A DNA stretch of 64,000 nucleotides from Cercophora sp. LCS_1 (GCA_036250225.1 JAPZLL010000005.1:992001-1056000), one strand, 5' to 3'; shown: positions 44,481-56,023, numbered from the stretch's first letter. Translations and numbers: made by a program. Notes: generated from the sequence alone by a model not told the origin.

Positions 44481-46420
44481 GCTTATGTGCGATGGAACGA
44501 GATGGTTGGTGATGGTGTTGCAGTTTGCGTTATTGGGGGGAGGTAGAAAAGGGGACAGAATAGGAAGTGGTGTATGTATGGTCCAACGAAAGCACAAATC
44601 TCAACCCAGATAAGATGCAAACTATCATCAATTGAAATGGCATGCAAGAAAAGAGCTTTCAAGTTGTTTTGTTGGCAGCAGGAATTGGCTGACCAGAACT
44701 AGCACATGTGATTTCAAAGGGGCATCAAATTGCTTGCTGGCAGACAAAGACCAAATATTCGGCAAAGGCAGTGTGTATATTGAATCTCGCTGGACTGACG
44801 GACCTTGCGTGCGCAGGGAAAGCTGGAGATGTGGCCTAAAGCGAAGGCTGGAGTTGCAGTGCAGCAAAAGCTCAGGTTGGAACTTACCTGGTGATTCTGA
44901 TGAGAGATATGAGAGGAGTTGAGTCTGTAAGAGAAGAGGTGACAGTGATTGAGTTGCCGATCTGATATAAGTTTCGAGTTGACTAGTGATAAGTAAGTTT
45001 GGTGAGGTTGGAGGGTTGAGATACTGAGGAGCCTTGAGGATAGAATTGATGTGAGGTGGAAAAGGTTAGGTCGGGAAAAGCTTTGGCAGGAAAAGGAGAA
45101 AGGTTGGCTGTAAGGTGGCAGTTGAGAAGTGGAAAAGGAGCACCACACAAGATCAGAGTGGGTGCGGTTGCGATGGGTAAGGGCGGAAGGAGCCTTCTAC
45201 CCGGAAAGTGTGGCCAACTTGATAGCTCTCATCCGACTTCACTTGCAAATATTTGACAAAAGGACAGATAAATGTTTGATATTTGAGAGAATGGAAAGAC
45301 CGAGTGTGTGGTTGGATGAAAGGGGAACACCCAAGCACAGGATTCAAACCGGCGAGAACTGTCTGGTCCGGCGCCGGGATTATGAGGAGAGTGCTGAAAT
45401 TCATTGCCGCAAAACGTGATCTTGAAAGTGAATAAAAAGGGATAGTATGCGAGGAGTGAATTAAAAAAAAGGAACAAACCTTTGTGTGCGTGTAGAAGAC
45501 CGGGAGAAATCTGCTTTGCCGGTTCCTTTTGGGATGAGAGAGGAAAATCTCAAGGAGCAGATGAAGAGGAAGCTCGATTGCTGCGCCTCTTTTGGGACGA
45601 ATGTGTGATGAGGCGTTCTGTGATTCGAGATACCGATTATGAAGGAGGTGAAACCTGATTATCGAATCAGGTAGAGAGGTGGGAGCTCCACTAAGGATGG
45701 AGAGCTGACACTAGGTTGCGAAGCTTCTGGTGCTCTTTCGAGGATGCTGGTGTTGGATATGATGAGGATTAAGAATTGAGTTGCAGATTATAGAGAAAGA
45801 AAGCTCTTCTAGTAGTAGTTGGAGAAATTGGCTCAAGAGGGAAGAGCATTGGGACGCCTGGGATTGCCACAAGTGAAAAGGGGCAAAAACGGAAAGCACA
45901 ACCTGGGACTCCACCCTGAATACGGTCAACTCATTTTGCAGCTGTAATTCTTGTGACCAAGACAGAACATCAACCAAAACACAGCCCTTTCAACACCATC
46001 TTCTTGGTACAATCCATGGTCGCCAAATTGATGGGAATATCGACAAACCCCCTACTTTGAGACTCAAGTCCCATCTTCTGGCTCATACAGTCAAACTGGT
46101 AGACACAATGGATGTGCTATATTTTGCATGCATCATCAACATTTCAGGGCTCTTTGATTCTCTTTGAATTGTGGACCAGAAAAACAGTCTTAGCTGTTGT
46201 TTGTTCGGCTTTCTCCCACATCTCTACAGGCCAGGATCAGTGGTTTCGTGGCCCTCTCCAGTAACTTTACGCCACGATTAATAACCTGGCGGACAGTTCC
46301 CGTCAATATTCTCATAAAAAAACGTCATCAATATTTAAAACCGACCGCCACGAGGTTCGTCATTGCCGCATCTTTTGCAACAAACGGAGCCCATAACATC
46401 AAACTGACACCAACACCTTC
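44481..46420. other. 1.9 kb purine-skewed intergenic region
   Basis: Strong strand asymmetry: the plus strand is G/A-rich from about 44,900 to 45,900. No frame gives a recognisable protein. One tRNA-like patch lies at 45334-45415. It is probably the joint 5' region of the F-box-like gene plus spacer downstream of the regulator gene. Confidence 0.45.
45334..45415 (-). repeat. Possible third tRNA-like element
   Basis: On the minus strand: an A-box-like TGCGGCAATGAATTTCAGC, the string CTCATAATC known from elongator Met-tRNA anticodon arms, and a B-box-like GGTTTGAATCC. Stems do not close properly. It could be a decayed tRNA-Met or the same class as the elements at 13.2 and 14.3 kb. Confidence 0.22.
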
Positions 46421-48253
46421 TTACAGAAAAAGCCCCATCTCCCCCAACTCCCACCCCTCCCCATCAGGAGAATCTAGCGCTCTCCAAGCTCCCTTAATCA
46501 CTGACAAAAGCCCCGAAAGCTGCTTCACTCCGACCAGCGTAGCAGCTAGCCAGATCCTCGTCTCCACCTCCTCGCCCGTCTCCCGTCCGAGCAAACTGCC
46601 CGCCAACCCTACCGGCCACGCCATGCACCGTAACAGCGGCGCTCCGAGACACCTCTCCCCTCCACCCTCCCCGACAATCATCTTGAACACCGTGAAAGCC
46701 TTGGTCACGTTCGACTGAATCTCAGGAAGTTTGGGGTTGCAGCCTGATACGACGGTATGGAGGTATATCAAAGCGGCGTGGATAAAGGCTGTCCGTATGG
46801 CGGTTGTGAGCCAAGTGTGCCAAGGGCAAACTGGGCTGGGAGCTTCGGACTGGGGACGGGTATGGCAACGATAGGTACAGGGATGGGGAGTTGTTGGAGG
46901 AGGAGGCAGAGGAAGTGGGGTGAGGGTCGAGGAGATGGTCTTAGCGTGGGTGACAAGGTCCATCATGCTGAGGGAAGAGGTTTGGAGGGATGTATGTTTC
47001 CAATTCGAGAGGTTTTGGATTTTGAGGATGGCAGTAAGAACTGTTGAGATTGGGGATGAAGAACACGTAGAGGTTGGCGAGGGAGGAAGAAGGTCCAGGT
47101 TGGTGAGAGACGACGAGGTGGGTGAGGTGGTAGAAGATAGTACGAGGGCTTGGTAGAGCCAAGACTGGAGGGTGTTGATAGTCTGAAGAATCGAGGGATG
47201 TGCTGAAGACGTCAGGTAAACGGACAAGTGAAGAGAGAGAGAGAGAGAGAGGGCCAACCGTGTTGAATGCTGTAGTAGTCCTCAACAATGCGAAGGAGTT
47301 TGCGCCCATTCTCGAGCATTGAGGTCACCCGTTCCGTATTGTCGTGAGAACTCTAGTCTGAGGTTAGTTTGCTGGGTTGTCGACGAGGAGTTGTTACTGA
47401 CCTGGATAACCATCAGGTGAGCCTGGCATACCAATGCCTCAGCAACCTTGTCCCCGAACTCGGCGAACGAATCAATCTGACCGTTAAACAGCTCCTGGAA
47501 GTTGGCCTCGTGATCTTCCAAGGCCTTTTCATAAGACTCTTGCCAAGCTTTGTCCCCGGAATGCCACGACTGGTACCACAGACTGCTTGTGAGGAAAGTC
47601 GACTTGACCAATGGCGAGTGCAACGCGAGGCTCAGCAGCCAGCCCCTATCCATCCCAGCAGATAACTGACAGTCGAGGGGGAACAGATGGTAGAAGGTGT
47701 GGTCAAAGTAGTGCATCAACAGTGTCCGGTCAGTCTCGGACATGGCAATGGGGCCCTGCGCCTCATTGCCTGCTTCCTTGGCGTCGTCGAGGGTGACGAA
47801 GTGAAGCTCAGGCGAGCTGAACTGGAATCCCGAGTCAAAAGAGCCCCCGATAATATCGACAGTCGGAAACTCGAATGCTGAAAGGTCGTTGACAAAGGGG
47901 TCTTCCAGCACCGAGGCGGCAAAGTAGTCGTCAAACATGGTCCGGTCATCGATGTCTCCAGCCCCAAGCAGCGAGGGCGCCACGTTCCGGGTCGGGCTCA
48001 TCAAGTACTCGGAACCCCTACTGCCTTGTCTCCTGTTCCTCTTGATGACGGCAGTCAGTGACCGGCAGTAGTCCCGCTGACCATCACCACCATCCATCCA
48101 CAGCGGCTTGGTCGAGTCGTAGCCGGCACAGGTAATGCCCAGCCTGTCACAGACTCCGCACAGCGGTCTCTGGAAGTCGCAGCGCTTGCGGCGGGCTCGG
48201 CAGGTCCAGCAGCCCCGGTGGGCTGAGCGCTCGGTAGTGGGCGAGACGGACAT
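46421..48253 (-). CDS. Zn2Cys6 transcription factor
   Basis: Exons 47402-48253, 47259-47352 and 46421-47202 give 575 residues; both junctions restore a continuous helix-rich sequence, and intron 2 contains a (CT)n tract. The N-terminus holds the binuclear cluster C15-x2-C18-x6-C25-x6-C32-x2-C35-x6-C42 with basic residues RARRKR between Cys 2 and 3. After a linker (KRNRRQGSRG) and an acidic/hydrophobic segment comes a C-terminal domain of the Fungal_trans_2 (DUF3468) type: LLMHYFDHTFYHLFPLD, LLSLALHSPLVKSTFLTSSL, TAIRTAFIHAALIYLHTVVS. It is the closest regulator to the UstYa/repeat-precursor locus (2 kb away), so it is a candidate pathway-specific activator; that link is inference from position. 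The ATG is the one before SVSPTTER; further upstream only non-ATG codons are in frame. Confidence 0.9.
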
Positions 48254-50215
48254 GGTAGATGACGCGCGGGAATGACTAGAGCTGGCGGCGGCGTCAGTAC
48301 CGATGATAAATGTTTCGGTGCGATTTGGAATGACTTGCACCGAGTCTCGACGCTATCGACGCTCCGGAGCTAATCCCGGTTCACATCGCCACCGCTGACC
48401 TCGTCGGACAAAACGAGCCCATGCCCACCTCGGCTAACCCCAACTCACTATATACCCTCGTGTCTTTGCCGCGACGCGCTCGGGAATCCTGTTGGAATAG
48501 CATCCCGGGCTGCAGTCGCATTTGGCAGCGGGCAACTGGCCTCGCGCCAGTAGGAGCTGCCAACAGGTGGGGTCTTGCTCCAAAAAGGCAGGTACGACGG
48601 TTGTCGTTGAGCAAGGGTGTTCCTGCCGTGGGGAATCACAGGACAGAACCAGCCAACGTTGACGCGAGCCTAGACGCATCGGCCATGTATCAGCGCGGGG
48701 CAGCATGTCGATGATCGACCGGTGTTACAAGTAGACACGTTCCAGACAGGACAATGTGGCAAAAACCACAAGTGGAGAAGCAGCGCTGATAACGGACTGG
48801 CTTACCAAGAAGAGAATTGGTGCGTTTCCCGGGAGGATGCAACACCCCCGAGCTTCAGGGCGCGCCCGGGGACTTTTGAGCCTCTACGCCGTCGTCCTGC
48901 ATGGCGAGGCATACCGGGGAGCACGGCCGTTAAGCGCCCAACACTAAGAACACCAAGAACCCCGCTGCTACGCTCTACTTGTTGGCGTTTCATTTGCCCG
49001 TCCAACTGACACGATTAATGTTGTCACGTTGCCGCGTCTAGGCATCAGCAAAGCCGGTACAAAGCACAGCGCTGGCTAAGGTGCCTATCAAGGTTCCACC
49101 CCCTCTCGCCGAGAGCGCCGGCAGACTCGAGGTCCCTTGGGGCGTTCAATCCGTGCCTCAACGCCCTGGTTTGGATTAGACTTTGTGGAATCCTTCGGCG
49201 CCCGAGACACGACTCCGGTGAGAACCTCGGCACGTTACCGATTGGGCGGTCAAAGCTGCCACCAGACCTTCGTCGTGTTGTGTATCCTTCTGAAAACGGC
49301 ATGTTTATTCAACACACCATTCTGGGCTATTGTATACCCGGGCCTCGCTGTACAGGCCGTGGCCAGTTCGCCAGAAATGTCGCGTCGTATACGTCCAGCG
49401 ATGGATTCGACGGCGCGGGATTTTGTCCGGTAGTTTCTGCGCATACCGCCCTTTCGGCGAGGCATATCCGGTTTGGGCATCACAGCGAATCCGAGTCAGC
49501 TAAAGCCGTCCGGGATCATGTACATAAGCGGCCTCTTGTTACGGCGGAACGCCTCACCGGGTTGGCGCACGGAACTAGGTTGTGAAACAGGGAATAATCT
49601 GACTGGTCATATTCTACAGGGACGTTGAACGGCTGGTTAAATTGCCTGCATGTAAGCCGGGATAAAGCTTGTTCATAACCTGTGTAATAAGCATCTGAAT
49701 GCAAACGGCTCATATGTGTAAGATTTGCCCCTATCAGAGAAAACATTGATCATTTTCTGGTAGCGAGTGTGGTAGATTTAATCAAGCACCTGTTCTCGTT
49801 GCCGACTTTGCGTAGTGGTCGGGTTTACAATCTGTAGACCACCTCATCTTCTACAAAGCCAAACAATACCACCAAAGGAAATTGTCATGATCCAAATCAT
49901 CAAACCAAAGCTGCAAAAAACGAACGAATACGGAGTAGACCATCTCCACAACGAAATCCTAATCCCCACTCCCCGGATCAAAACCTCCATGAAATCAAAT
50001 CATTATCCACCGATCACCATTCCAAATGCCATATCTCCATCTGCATCTCGACCCTGATCTCCACCCGGATCAAACCCCGAGCTCAATCCTCCCGCACCCC
50101 TATGATAATACCCTGGCATCTTCTCGTGAGTGTTGCCTCGCCCCGCCCTCCACTCCCTCTCCTTTCAATCCCTAGAGCCCTCCTCCGCAGGTGATACGAC
50201 CGAAAAGAACAGTAA
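48254..50215. other. 2 kb intergenic between regulator and first UstYa gene
   Basis: The regulator's promoter is at the left end, with a TATA-like GGTATATAG (minus strand) at about 48448-48456, 195 bases before the ATG. The remainder has no recognisable gene. The right end is the 3' UTR of the UstYa gene. Confidence 0.45.
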
Positions 50216-51254
50216 TCACTTGTATAACCCATCAATCCACCCCTCAATCTTTTCAAAATCCCTGCATCGATGGTGGCTGCTAAAATCCGCCCGATCCCCC
50301 ATCGTCGCCTCGGGATCGATCCGGATCAGGAGCGGCGTCACATCGGCCGAGCAAAACAGGGAGAGCCGCAACGTCTCGATGCAATGGTCGGCGTGCATCC
50401 TGTTTCCCACTGGGCCTTCGCGAAGGGAGGTTGGTAGCTCGAGGCCGTCGGTGGACGAGTATTTGCCCATGAGCCACCAGGTGTATTGGCGGAGCATGTT
50501 CTATGCATTCATGTCATGTTAGCATTCCATGCGAGATGGGGGTAGGGGCCAAGAGACACACGAGGCAGTGAAGCTGGTGAAACACTTCAATGACGGCGAT
50601 ATACCCGCGAGACGGATCGTTATAGGCATGCACATAACCGTGGTTTGTAGCACCGGAGCGGTTGAGGAGCGGGAGAGTCGAGGGCGGGAGTTCGACCATT
50701 GGTTCTAGAGAAGGTAGGCACGTAAATATCTGTTTAGTACGACTACGTGCAGTGGAAAGGACTCGGAGGAAGGGGGAACAAACTCATGGTCAGATTCTCC
50801 CAAATCTCTTCGAGCTCGAGCGTCGGCGGGCCGCGATACTTGCTCGTCGAATCAAACTCGTTGGGCCAGTCGTAGTTGACATACGACACGGCTTCAAGAG
50901 CAGGGGCTAATTCCAAAACCCATCAGCTTAATCTTCCGCAGAAGCAGAGAACTTACACCACAACGACAGCTGTCTAGCGCACTGCTCATCTGTAGGAGGA
51001 CCCCTCAAGGCCAGCGCGACATAGACGAGGAGTGCAAGAACGGAAACGAGTAGGACGGCAACAAAACCAAGGAGGGCTGAGCAGCATCTGGAGTACTTGG
51101 ACTTGGTTGTCGCACTGGAGCCGTGCTTGTAGTCGGGGGCTTTCTCCTGGAAACCGAACTTGTGGATGGCGGCGTCGTCGTCGTCACTCCACGTGTTGGC
51201 GTCTTCGAGGAGTTCATCTTGGGTGAGCAGACGGGCGCGGAATTTCTCGGGCAT
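50216..51254 (-). CDS. UstYa-family protein (DUF3328), copy 1
   Basis: Four exons (50957-51254, 50784-50906, 50562-50704, 50216-50500) give 282 residues. A single membrane helix lies at about 58-83 (LLGFVAVLLVSVLALLVYVA) after a cytosolic N-terminus, so the catalytic part faces the secretory lumen. Family marks follow: SPALEAVSYVNYDWPNEF, YRGPPTLELEEIWENL, and the two metal-binding HxxHC motifs, HQLHC and HADHC. All motif residues are intact. UstYa/UstYb proteins perform oxidative cyclisation or hydroxylation in ustiloxin, phomopsin, asperipin, victorin and cyclochlorotine pathways. Intron phases (1, 1, 0) and exon lengths 123 and 143 equal those of the second copy at 54.9-56.0 kb, so the two are duplicates. 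It is transcribed in the same direction as the repeat precursor. Confidence 0.93.
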
Positions 51255-52874
51255 TGTTGCTGCCTTTGGATCACGGGGACAAACAGAGACAGCACATCTG
51301 TTCAAGTTATGAAGACAAAAAAATTCCAAAGTGCGAAATTAAAGCTGATACATATTAGCTTTTCATCATTCTGTCTTTTCTCGATCCCAGTGCAAGTGAA
51401 AAATGTAAAGTCATCACCACCCAGTGAGTGAGCGCACGCCGCGCCCCCGTGCGTCGCAAAACCCGCGCGAATACAGAGACCGCGTATTCCCGCGCGATCA
51501 TGTCCTCTTATCAATCCATCCTCCCCACCTACATACTCCGCGCGGGACTGCACACACTGCAGATGCCCATGTCAAAAGGCTTATTCAGTCCCACCGTTTT
51601 CACCCTCATCCCAACCTCATCTCCCGCCGCGCTTATGTGGGGTTTTCGCATCCCCAGTCTAGATTTCTCACGCGCGGTGCTTTTGTGGATCTCATGCATC
51701 CGCAGATCTCGATTAGGGAGGTCAACGGCCATGATGCAGCGCGGATGCGGCACGTACAGGCGCCGCAGGGACCCAATGGAAGCTGCCCGCCCCAAGCCGG
51801 CCAGCGGTGAAGAAGAAAAAAAAATCAACGTCGCGTCACACAAAAACGCCTCGTCGAATTGCAGGCCTGGATACATAGCACAGTACATCCATGGATGGTT
51901 TCGCGGATCCATTCAACTTTCCCCACCGATATCAGTCCCGGCCCCGGTTATACTTGACTGGCAGCGCCCCCTTCCCGAAACAGGAAGTTGGATTTGCTGG
52001 TGTGCGTAACCTAGGTGTGTACCCTTACCCTAGGGAGGTAGATAGTCCGCGCTGCAAACGGGTCCATCCCGTGCCCTGCTGTTTCCGTTGGCGTTGGTTT
52101 CCCTGGTCCAGGTTAGGCTCCAAGCTGTTGCCAATATTGCCCCTGAGTTTGGGTGGCTTGGCAAAAAAAAAAAAAAAAAAAAAAACAATGCTAGGAGATT
52201 TTGTTGCAGTTGGAGATGGAGATGATCATTGCTTTAATTTACTTTTTTTTGGAAGAAAAAAAATGAAAATGGGAAAAAAGAAAAGAAAAGGGATGTTCAT
52301 TGAGTTAGATAGACACCTTTGCATATTTCTTTTTTCGAGAGGTAGGTAGGTACCAAAATACCTTGGTTTGAATCGAGCCTCAACATCTTTCTCCTTGTAG
52401 CTTGAATGAAGTTGTCAAAACTATGAGACCTGACCCTGAGCATTGAAGGTTGTGAAAATATAACCCGCCTGTTGTTCCGAAAGCGCTCCCTGAGGCGTCT
52501 GAATTTCAGAGGCAGATCAGAAGAGGGAGAAACGTCGCTGTAGGATATCTGGGTCCCAATTTGGAACAATTTTTATAGTCAGAGTAGCGAAAGGTAATCA
52601 CAGTAAGCAAATCACAATGCACGGGAGCAAAAGTTTGGTGTGGCAAAGCCACTTTTCTGGATTAACATCTACCAACGATCTCACTAGATCACAAAAGAGC
52701 GCACTTCATTAATCAGCGACCACCCGAGAACGCAAAGCCAAGCTTTGTCCATGTGAGAGAACACAAGGCAAAGTTCAACAATCAAAGGAAAAAAGGAAAC
52801 CCCCATCACCAGTGCACTCTTCTTTTCACGCCACCAAGCTGCCCAAGGCAGGGCACTAGACAAACAGAGTCCGT
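51255..52874. other. 1.6 kb intergenic between UstYa copy 1 and repeat precursor
   Basis: Promoter of the first UstYa gene and 3' region of the precursor. It contains a 23-base poly-A tract at about 52163-52185 and other A-rich runs to 52290. An open frame from ATG 51500 exists on the plus strand but shows no protein-like features. Nothing else seen. Confidence 0.45.
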
Positions 52875-54253
52875 CTAGTTCTGCTTCTTCTTGGGAACAA
52901 ACTTCTTGCCAAGGATGGCCTCGGGGTTGTTGAGGGCCTTGAGGATCTCCTCGTCATAGGCCGAAGCGACCCGGCTGCCCATGTCCGAGCGACGGCCCAT
53001 CATCGAGCGACGGCCCAACACCTTCTTAGGGTCGGCCTTCTTAATCAGGTCGGTGTAAGCGCCATCACGCTTGGCAAGGACGTCCTCGCCGTCCCGAGCC
53101 ACAATACGGAGGACGACGATAATGGCGTTGGCATCCTCAGACTCATCCTCCTCGGGGGCAGCATTGGGAGAATCGCTGCGCTTAGAGAGAGTCTCAGCTT
53201 CATCACGGGCGACGATGCGGAGAACGACAATGATCGCATTGGCATCCTCGGATTCGTCCTCAGGATCAGCGTCGCGAGCGAGAACACGAGTAATAACCAT
53301 AGCCGCATCCTCAGGTTGGGCGTTGGGAGAGTAGCCACGCTTGGTCAAAGCCTGGACCTCATCGCGAGCGACGATGCGGAGAACAACAATGATAGCGTTG
53401 GCATCCTCAGACTGGTCATCCTCGACGTCGCGGGCAATAACGCGGGAGTCGCTGCGCTTGGAGAGAGCCTCAGCTTCATCACGGGCGACGATGCGGAGCA
53501 CCACGATGATCGCATTGGCGTCCTCAGATTCGTCCTCAGGATCAGCGGCGCGAGCGAGAACACGAGTAATAACCATAGCCGCATCCTCAGGTTGGGCGTT
53601 GGGAGAGTAGTCACGCTTGGTCAAAGCCTGGGCCTCATCGCGAGCGACGATACGGAGAACAACAATGATGGCGTTGGCGTCCTCAGACTCGTCCTCGGGA
53701 GCCACGTCACGGGCGAGAACTCGGGTAATGACCATGGCAGCATCCTCGGGCTGGGCGTTGGGCGAATAGTCGCGAGCGAGAACTCGGGTAATGACCATGG
53801 CGGCGTCCTCGGGCTGGGCGTTGGGCGAATAGTCGCGAGCGAGAACTCGGGTAATGACCATGGCGGCGTCCTCAGGCTGGGCGTTGGGCGAATAGTCGCG
53901 AGCGAGAATACGAGAAATGACCATGGCCGCATCTTCGGGCTGAGCGTCGGGGACGTAGGTGCGCTTAGTCAACTCCTCGCCATCTCTGGCGACGATGCGG
54001 AGAACGACGATGATAGCGTTGGCGTCCTCAGACTCATCCTCCGGCGCCGCATCGCGGGCAAGGATTCGGCTGATCACCATAGCCGCATCCTCAGGCTCGG
54101 CCTTGGGTGCGAGATCCCCAGCCTTGAAGGCAGGGGCAACTGCTTGCGAATTAGTCTTAATCTTGGAACATTCAAACGTGTGAACGTACTGGGGCCTCCC
54201 AGGGCTCCGAGGCCCATGAGAAGGACCGACAGGCCTTTCAGCAAGCGAGTCAT
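52875..54253 (-). CDS. Secreted Kex2-type repeat precursor, candidate RiPP precursor
   Basis: Exon 1 (54190-54253) encodes a signal peptide (MTRLLKGLSVLLMGLGALGG). A 47-base intron (54143-54189; GACTAAT branch) leads into exon 2 (52875-54142), for 443 residues in all. The mature part is almost wholly repeats. Type A (about 21 residues, core PEDAAMVI[S/T]R[I/V]LARD) occurs seven times, often introduced by Y-S-P-N-A. Type B (about 31 residues, core SEDANAIIVVLRIVARD) occurs six times, each ending in a Lys-Arg Kex2 site (LTKR, LSKR, LAKR). After each Lys-Arg come short variable heads such as TYVPDA, DYSPNA, GYSPNA or SDSPNA. The C-terminal 60 residues are basic and repeat-free. It sits between two UstYa genes. 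Signal peptide plus Lys-Arg-bounded repeats plus UstYa neighbours is the dikaritin-RiPP pattern. The actual core peptide is not proven; a repeat adhesin-like KEP protein is the alternative. Confidence 0.85.
53706..53957 (-). repeat. Four in-frame 63-base tandem repeats in the precursor
   Basis: Four consecutive 63-base units (21 codons each, a Tyr through Ala-Arg-Asp) without a Lys-Arg site between them. Units two to four are nearly identical at the nucleotide level, which points to recent expansion or gene conversion. The first unit has YVPD where the others have YSPN. Confidence 0.9.
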
Positions 54254-54909
54254 GGTTGCGATGAGTTGAAGTGGCGATACCGGGAGTTTCAGGGATGTTG
54301 AGGGTGTGAGAGGCTGAAGTGTTTGTGTTGGTTGGATGAGTTGCAAGTCTGGAAGAAGATGATGACAATGGCCCCTTATATAGGAAGTTTCCAAACTTGA
54401 TCCTCCACCAACCTTGCGCTTTTTCTCTCTTCGATGCAATGGCAAGATCAGAGCTCCATCGGGTTGCGCATTTCTCTCACCGCTAGCGCTTGGACATGAG
54501 AATCTCGCGAGCCGTTTTCGGAGGACAGCGAGCGCGCTCATGGCGTCAAGTCGGAGAGAGCAGGGTGGTTTGCAGAGGCGCCCGCGCGGTGTCCGAATTC
54601 TCAAGTCGTATTCCATCTAGAATCATGACTGAGCTCACCTTCCAAATCTGGCTGTATGCGATGTTGAACTTTTCGGCGTCGAGTGGGTGGTGTTGAGTGG
54701 CCGCCGTGGATCACCGATGTGCGCCGGCGCCGCGCCGCGCCGATGCAATATCAGGATCGGTGCGCGCGCCAAGCAACATCAACAACAACTCTTGCGTAGA
54801 TAAACCAATATGAAACTCCCTTCAGCCCTCAGGTGCCCCCTTTCATGATATAATTCAAGACTCGACACAGCTCTTGCCCAAAAAACAAGTGCATGAATTC
54901 TCCATCTTC
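54254..54909. other. Shared divergent promoter of precursor and UstYa copy 2
   Basis: About 0.66 kb between the divergent starts. Short GC-rich palindromic patches (GCGCCGGCGC-like) occur near 54723-54745 and might bind a regulator; I cannot identify a Zn-cluster site with confidence. Confidence 0.6.
54374..54382 (-). promoter_or_regulatory. TATA-like element of the repeat precursor
   Basis: The minus strand reads TATATAAGG, 121 bases before the precursor ATG, which suits a strongly expressed, regulated gene. Positional inference only. Confidence 0.5.
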
Positions 54910-56023
54910 ATGTTCTACGCCGAGACCATGGAACGCGCCAGGGAGCTTCTCAAAGCTATGCAATCCGAAAAGAAGGGCTTGGCCGAGAAAACTCGATATG
55001 AGGCCGTCCGGACGGAGAGTCAATCCGACATGCAGGATGCCAGCGAGCTCCTTGTGCCCGAGTCCGCCCAATTGCTGATGCAAGTCCAACGACAGCAGAT
55101 TGCGAAGCTCAAGAAGCGGACATCGTGGTATCTCGGGTCTTCGGTCTTCCTGTCTCTTCTGGTTGTTGTCGTGGCCGTGGTTGGATGGAAGAACCGGCGA
55201 ACTATGTTGGAGTGTGATAAGATGCTCTCACCATGGTGTAAGTGCCCCTTATTGTCAGAGCGTTACCTGTTCTAACACCTACCTAGCATCTGCTTGGGAC
55301 GCCGTGGAGTACTGGGAAGGCGATGCAATCAATCCCTTCACCAACCCCAGCATATACAGGGGGCCCCCAACACCAGAGAGGGAGAAGGCCTGGGACGACT
55401 TGTGGCATCGTGAGTTGACCCCTCTGTGTAACTTATGTTTGCCTTGCTCACGAATTTGACAGACAAGGGCGTCCCGGTGACCCGTGAGGGCATCATTGCG
55501 CTGAACAAGACCGACAAGGGACCCCATGTTGAGGCGTATGGCAGCGACCCCAACAATCCGACATACGGATCCATTGTCGAAGTCTTTCATCAGATCCATT
55601 GCCTGGTAAGTGTTAGCCAGCATCATGTAGAAATAGACTGACTTTTTGTAGAACATGCTGCGTCAAGCGACATGGCTCGACCGCTACGACCCTGATGACC
55701 CGTGGTATCCCTACGACCTTTTGTACCCAGTCGCTGGCCGCATCCACCTCGACCACTGCATCGAGGCGCTCAGGCTGTCTTTGATGTGCAATGCGGACAT
55801 CACGCCTGTCCTCGTCATCCACAACGAGACAATTCGTGCAAAGAAGATGGCTGATTTCAGCGTCCACAAGAAATGCCGCAACTTTGACAAGATTCGTGAT
55901 TGGGTCGAAGAGCATGGTGTGAGGCTGCCGAAGGACCAGCATCCTGGCTTGGAGGTGTTTGAGGAGCCGATCGATCCCGTCAAGATGCTTGAGGAGGGCA
56001 ACTCTTGCGAGAAGGATCTCTAG
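54910..56023 (+). CDS. UstYa-family protein (DUF3328), copy 2
   Basis: Four exons (54910-55237, 55287-55409, 55463-55605, 55652-56023) give 321 residues. The start at 54910 is the first in-frame ATG; the ATG at 54928 has a better context (ACCATGG) and may be used instead. The N-terminus is helical and charged, then a membrane anchor lies at about 73-93 (YLGSSVFLSLLVVVVAVVGW). The lumenal domain shows YRGPPTPEREKAWDDLW, EAYGSDPNNPTYGSIVEVF, and the two HxxHC motifs HQIHC and HLDHC, both intact. The C-terminal tail is longer than in copy 1 (VFEEPIDPVKMLEEGN). Same intron phases and identical exon 2 and 3 lengths as copy 1. It is divergent from the repeat precursor, sharing its promoter region. 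Two UstY enzymes acting in turn is known for ustiloxin-type cyclisation (family knowledge). Confidence 0.93.

Noticed and set aside
46197..46718. Plus-strand open frame opposite the Zn2Cys6 gene's 3' end
   Set aside because: It is antisense to a supported exon and ends without any recognisable domain.
51500..52009. Plus-strand frame of about 170 codons between UstYa copy 1 and the precursor
   Set aside because: Short, basic, without signal peptide, repeats or conserved motifs; not retained as a second precursor.
52875..54253. CRISPR-like or satellite interpretation of the repeat array
   Set aside because: The period keeps frame, the units encode a secreted protein with Kex2 sites, and the genome is eukaryotic.
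53071..54269. Plus-strand open frames antisense to the precursor repeats
   Set aside because: They mirror the repeat periodicity of the precursor and start or stop without gene context.
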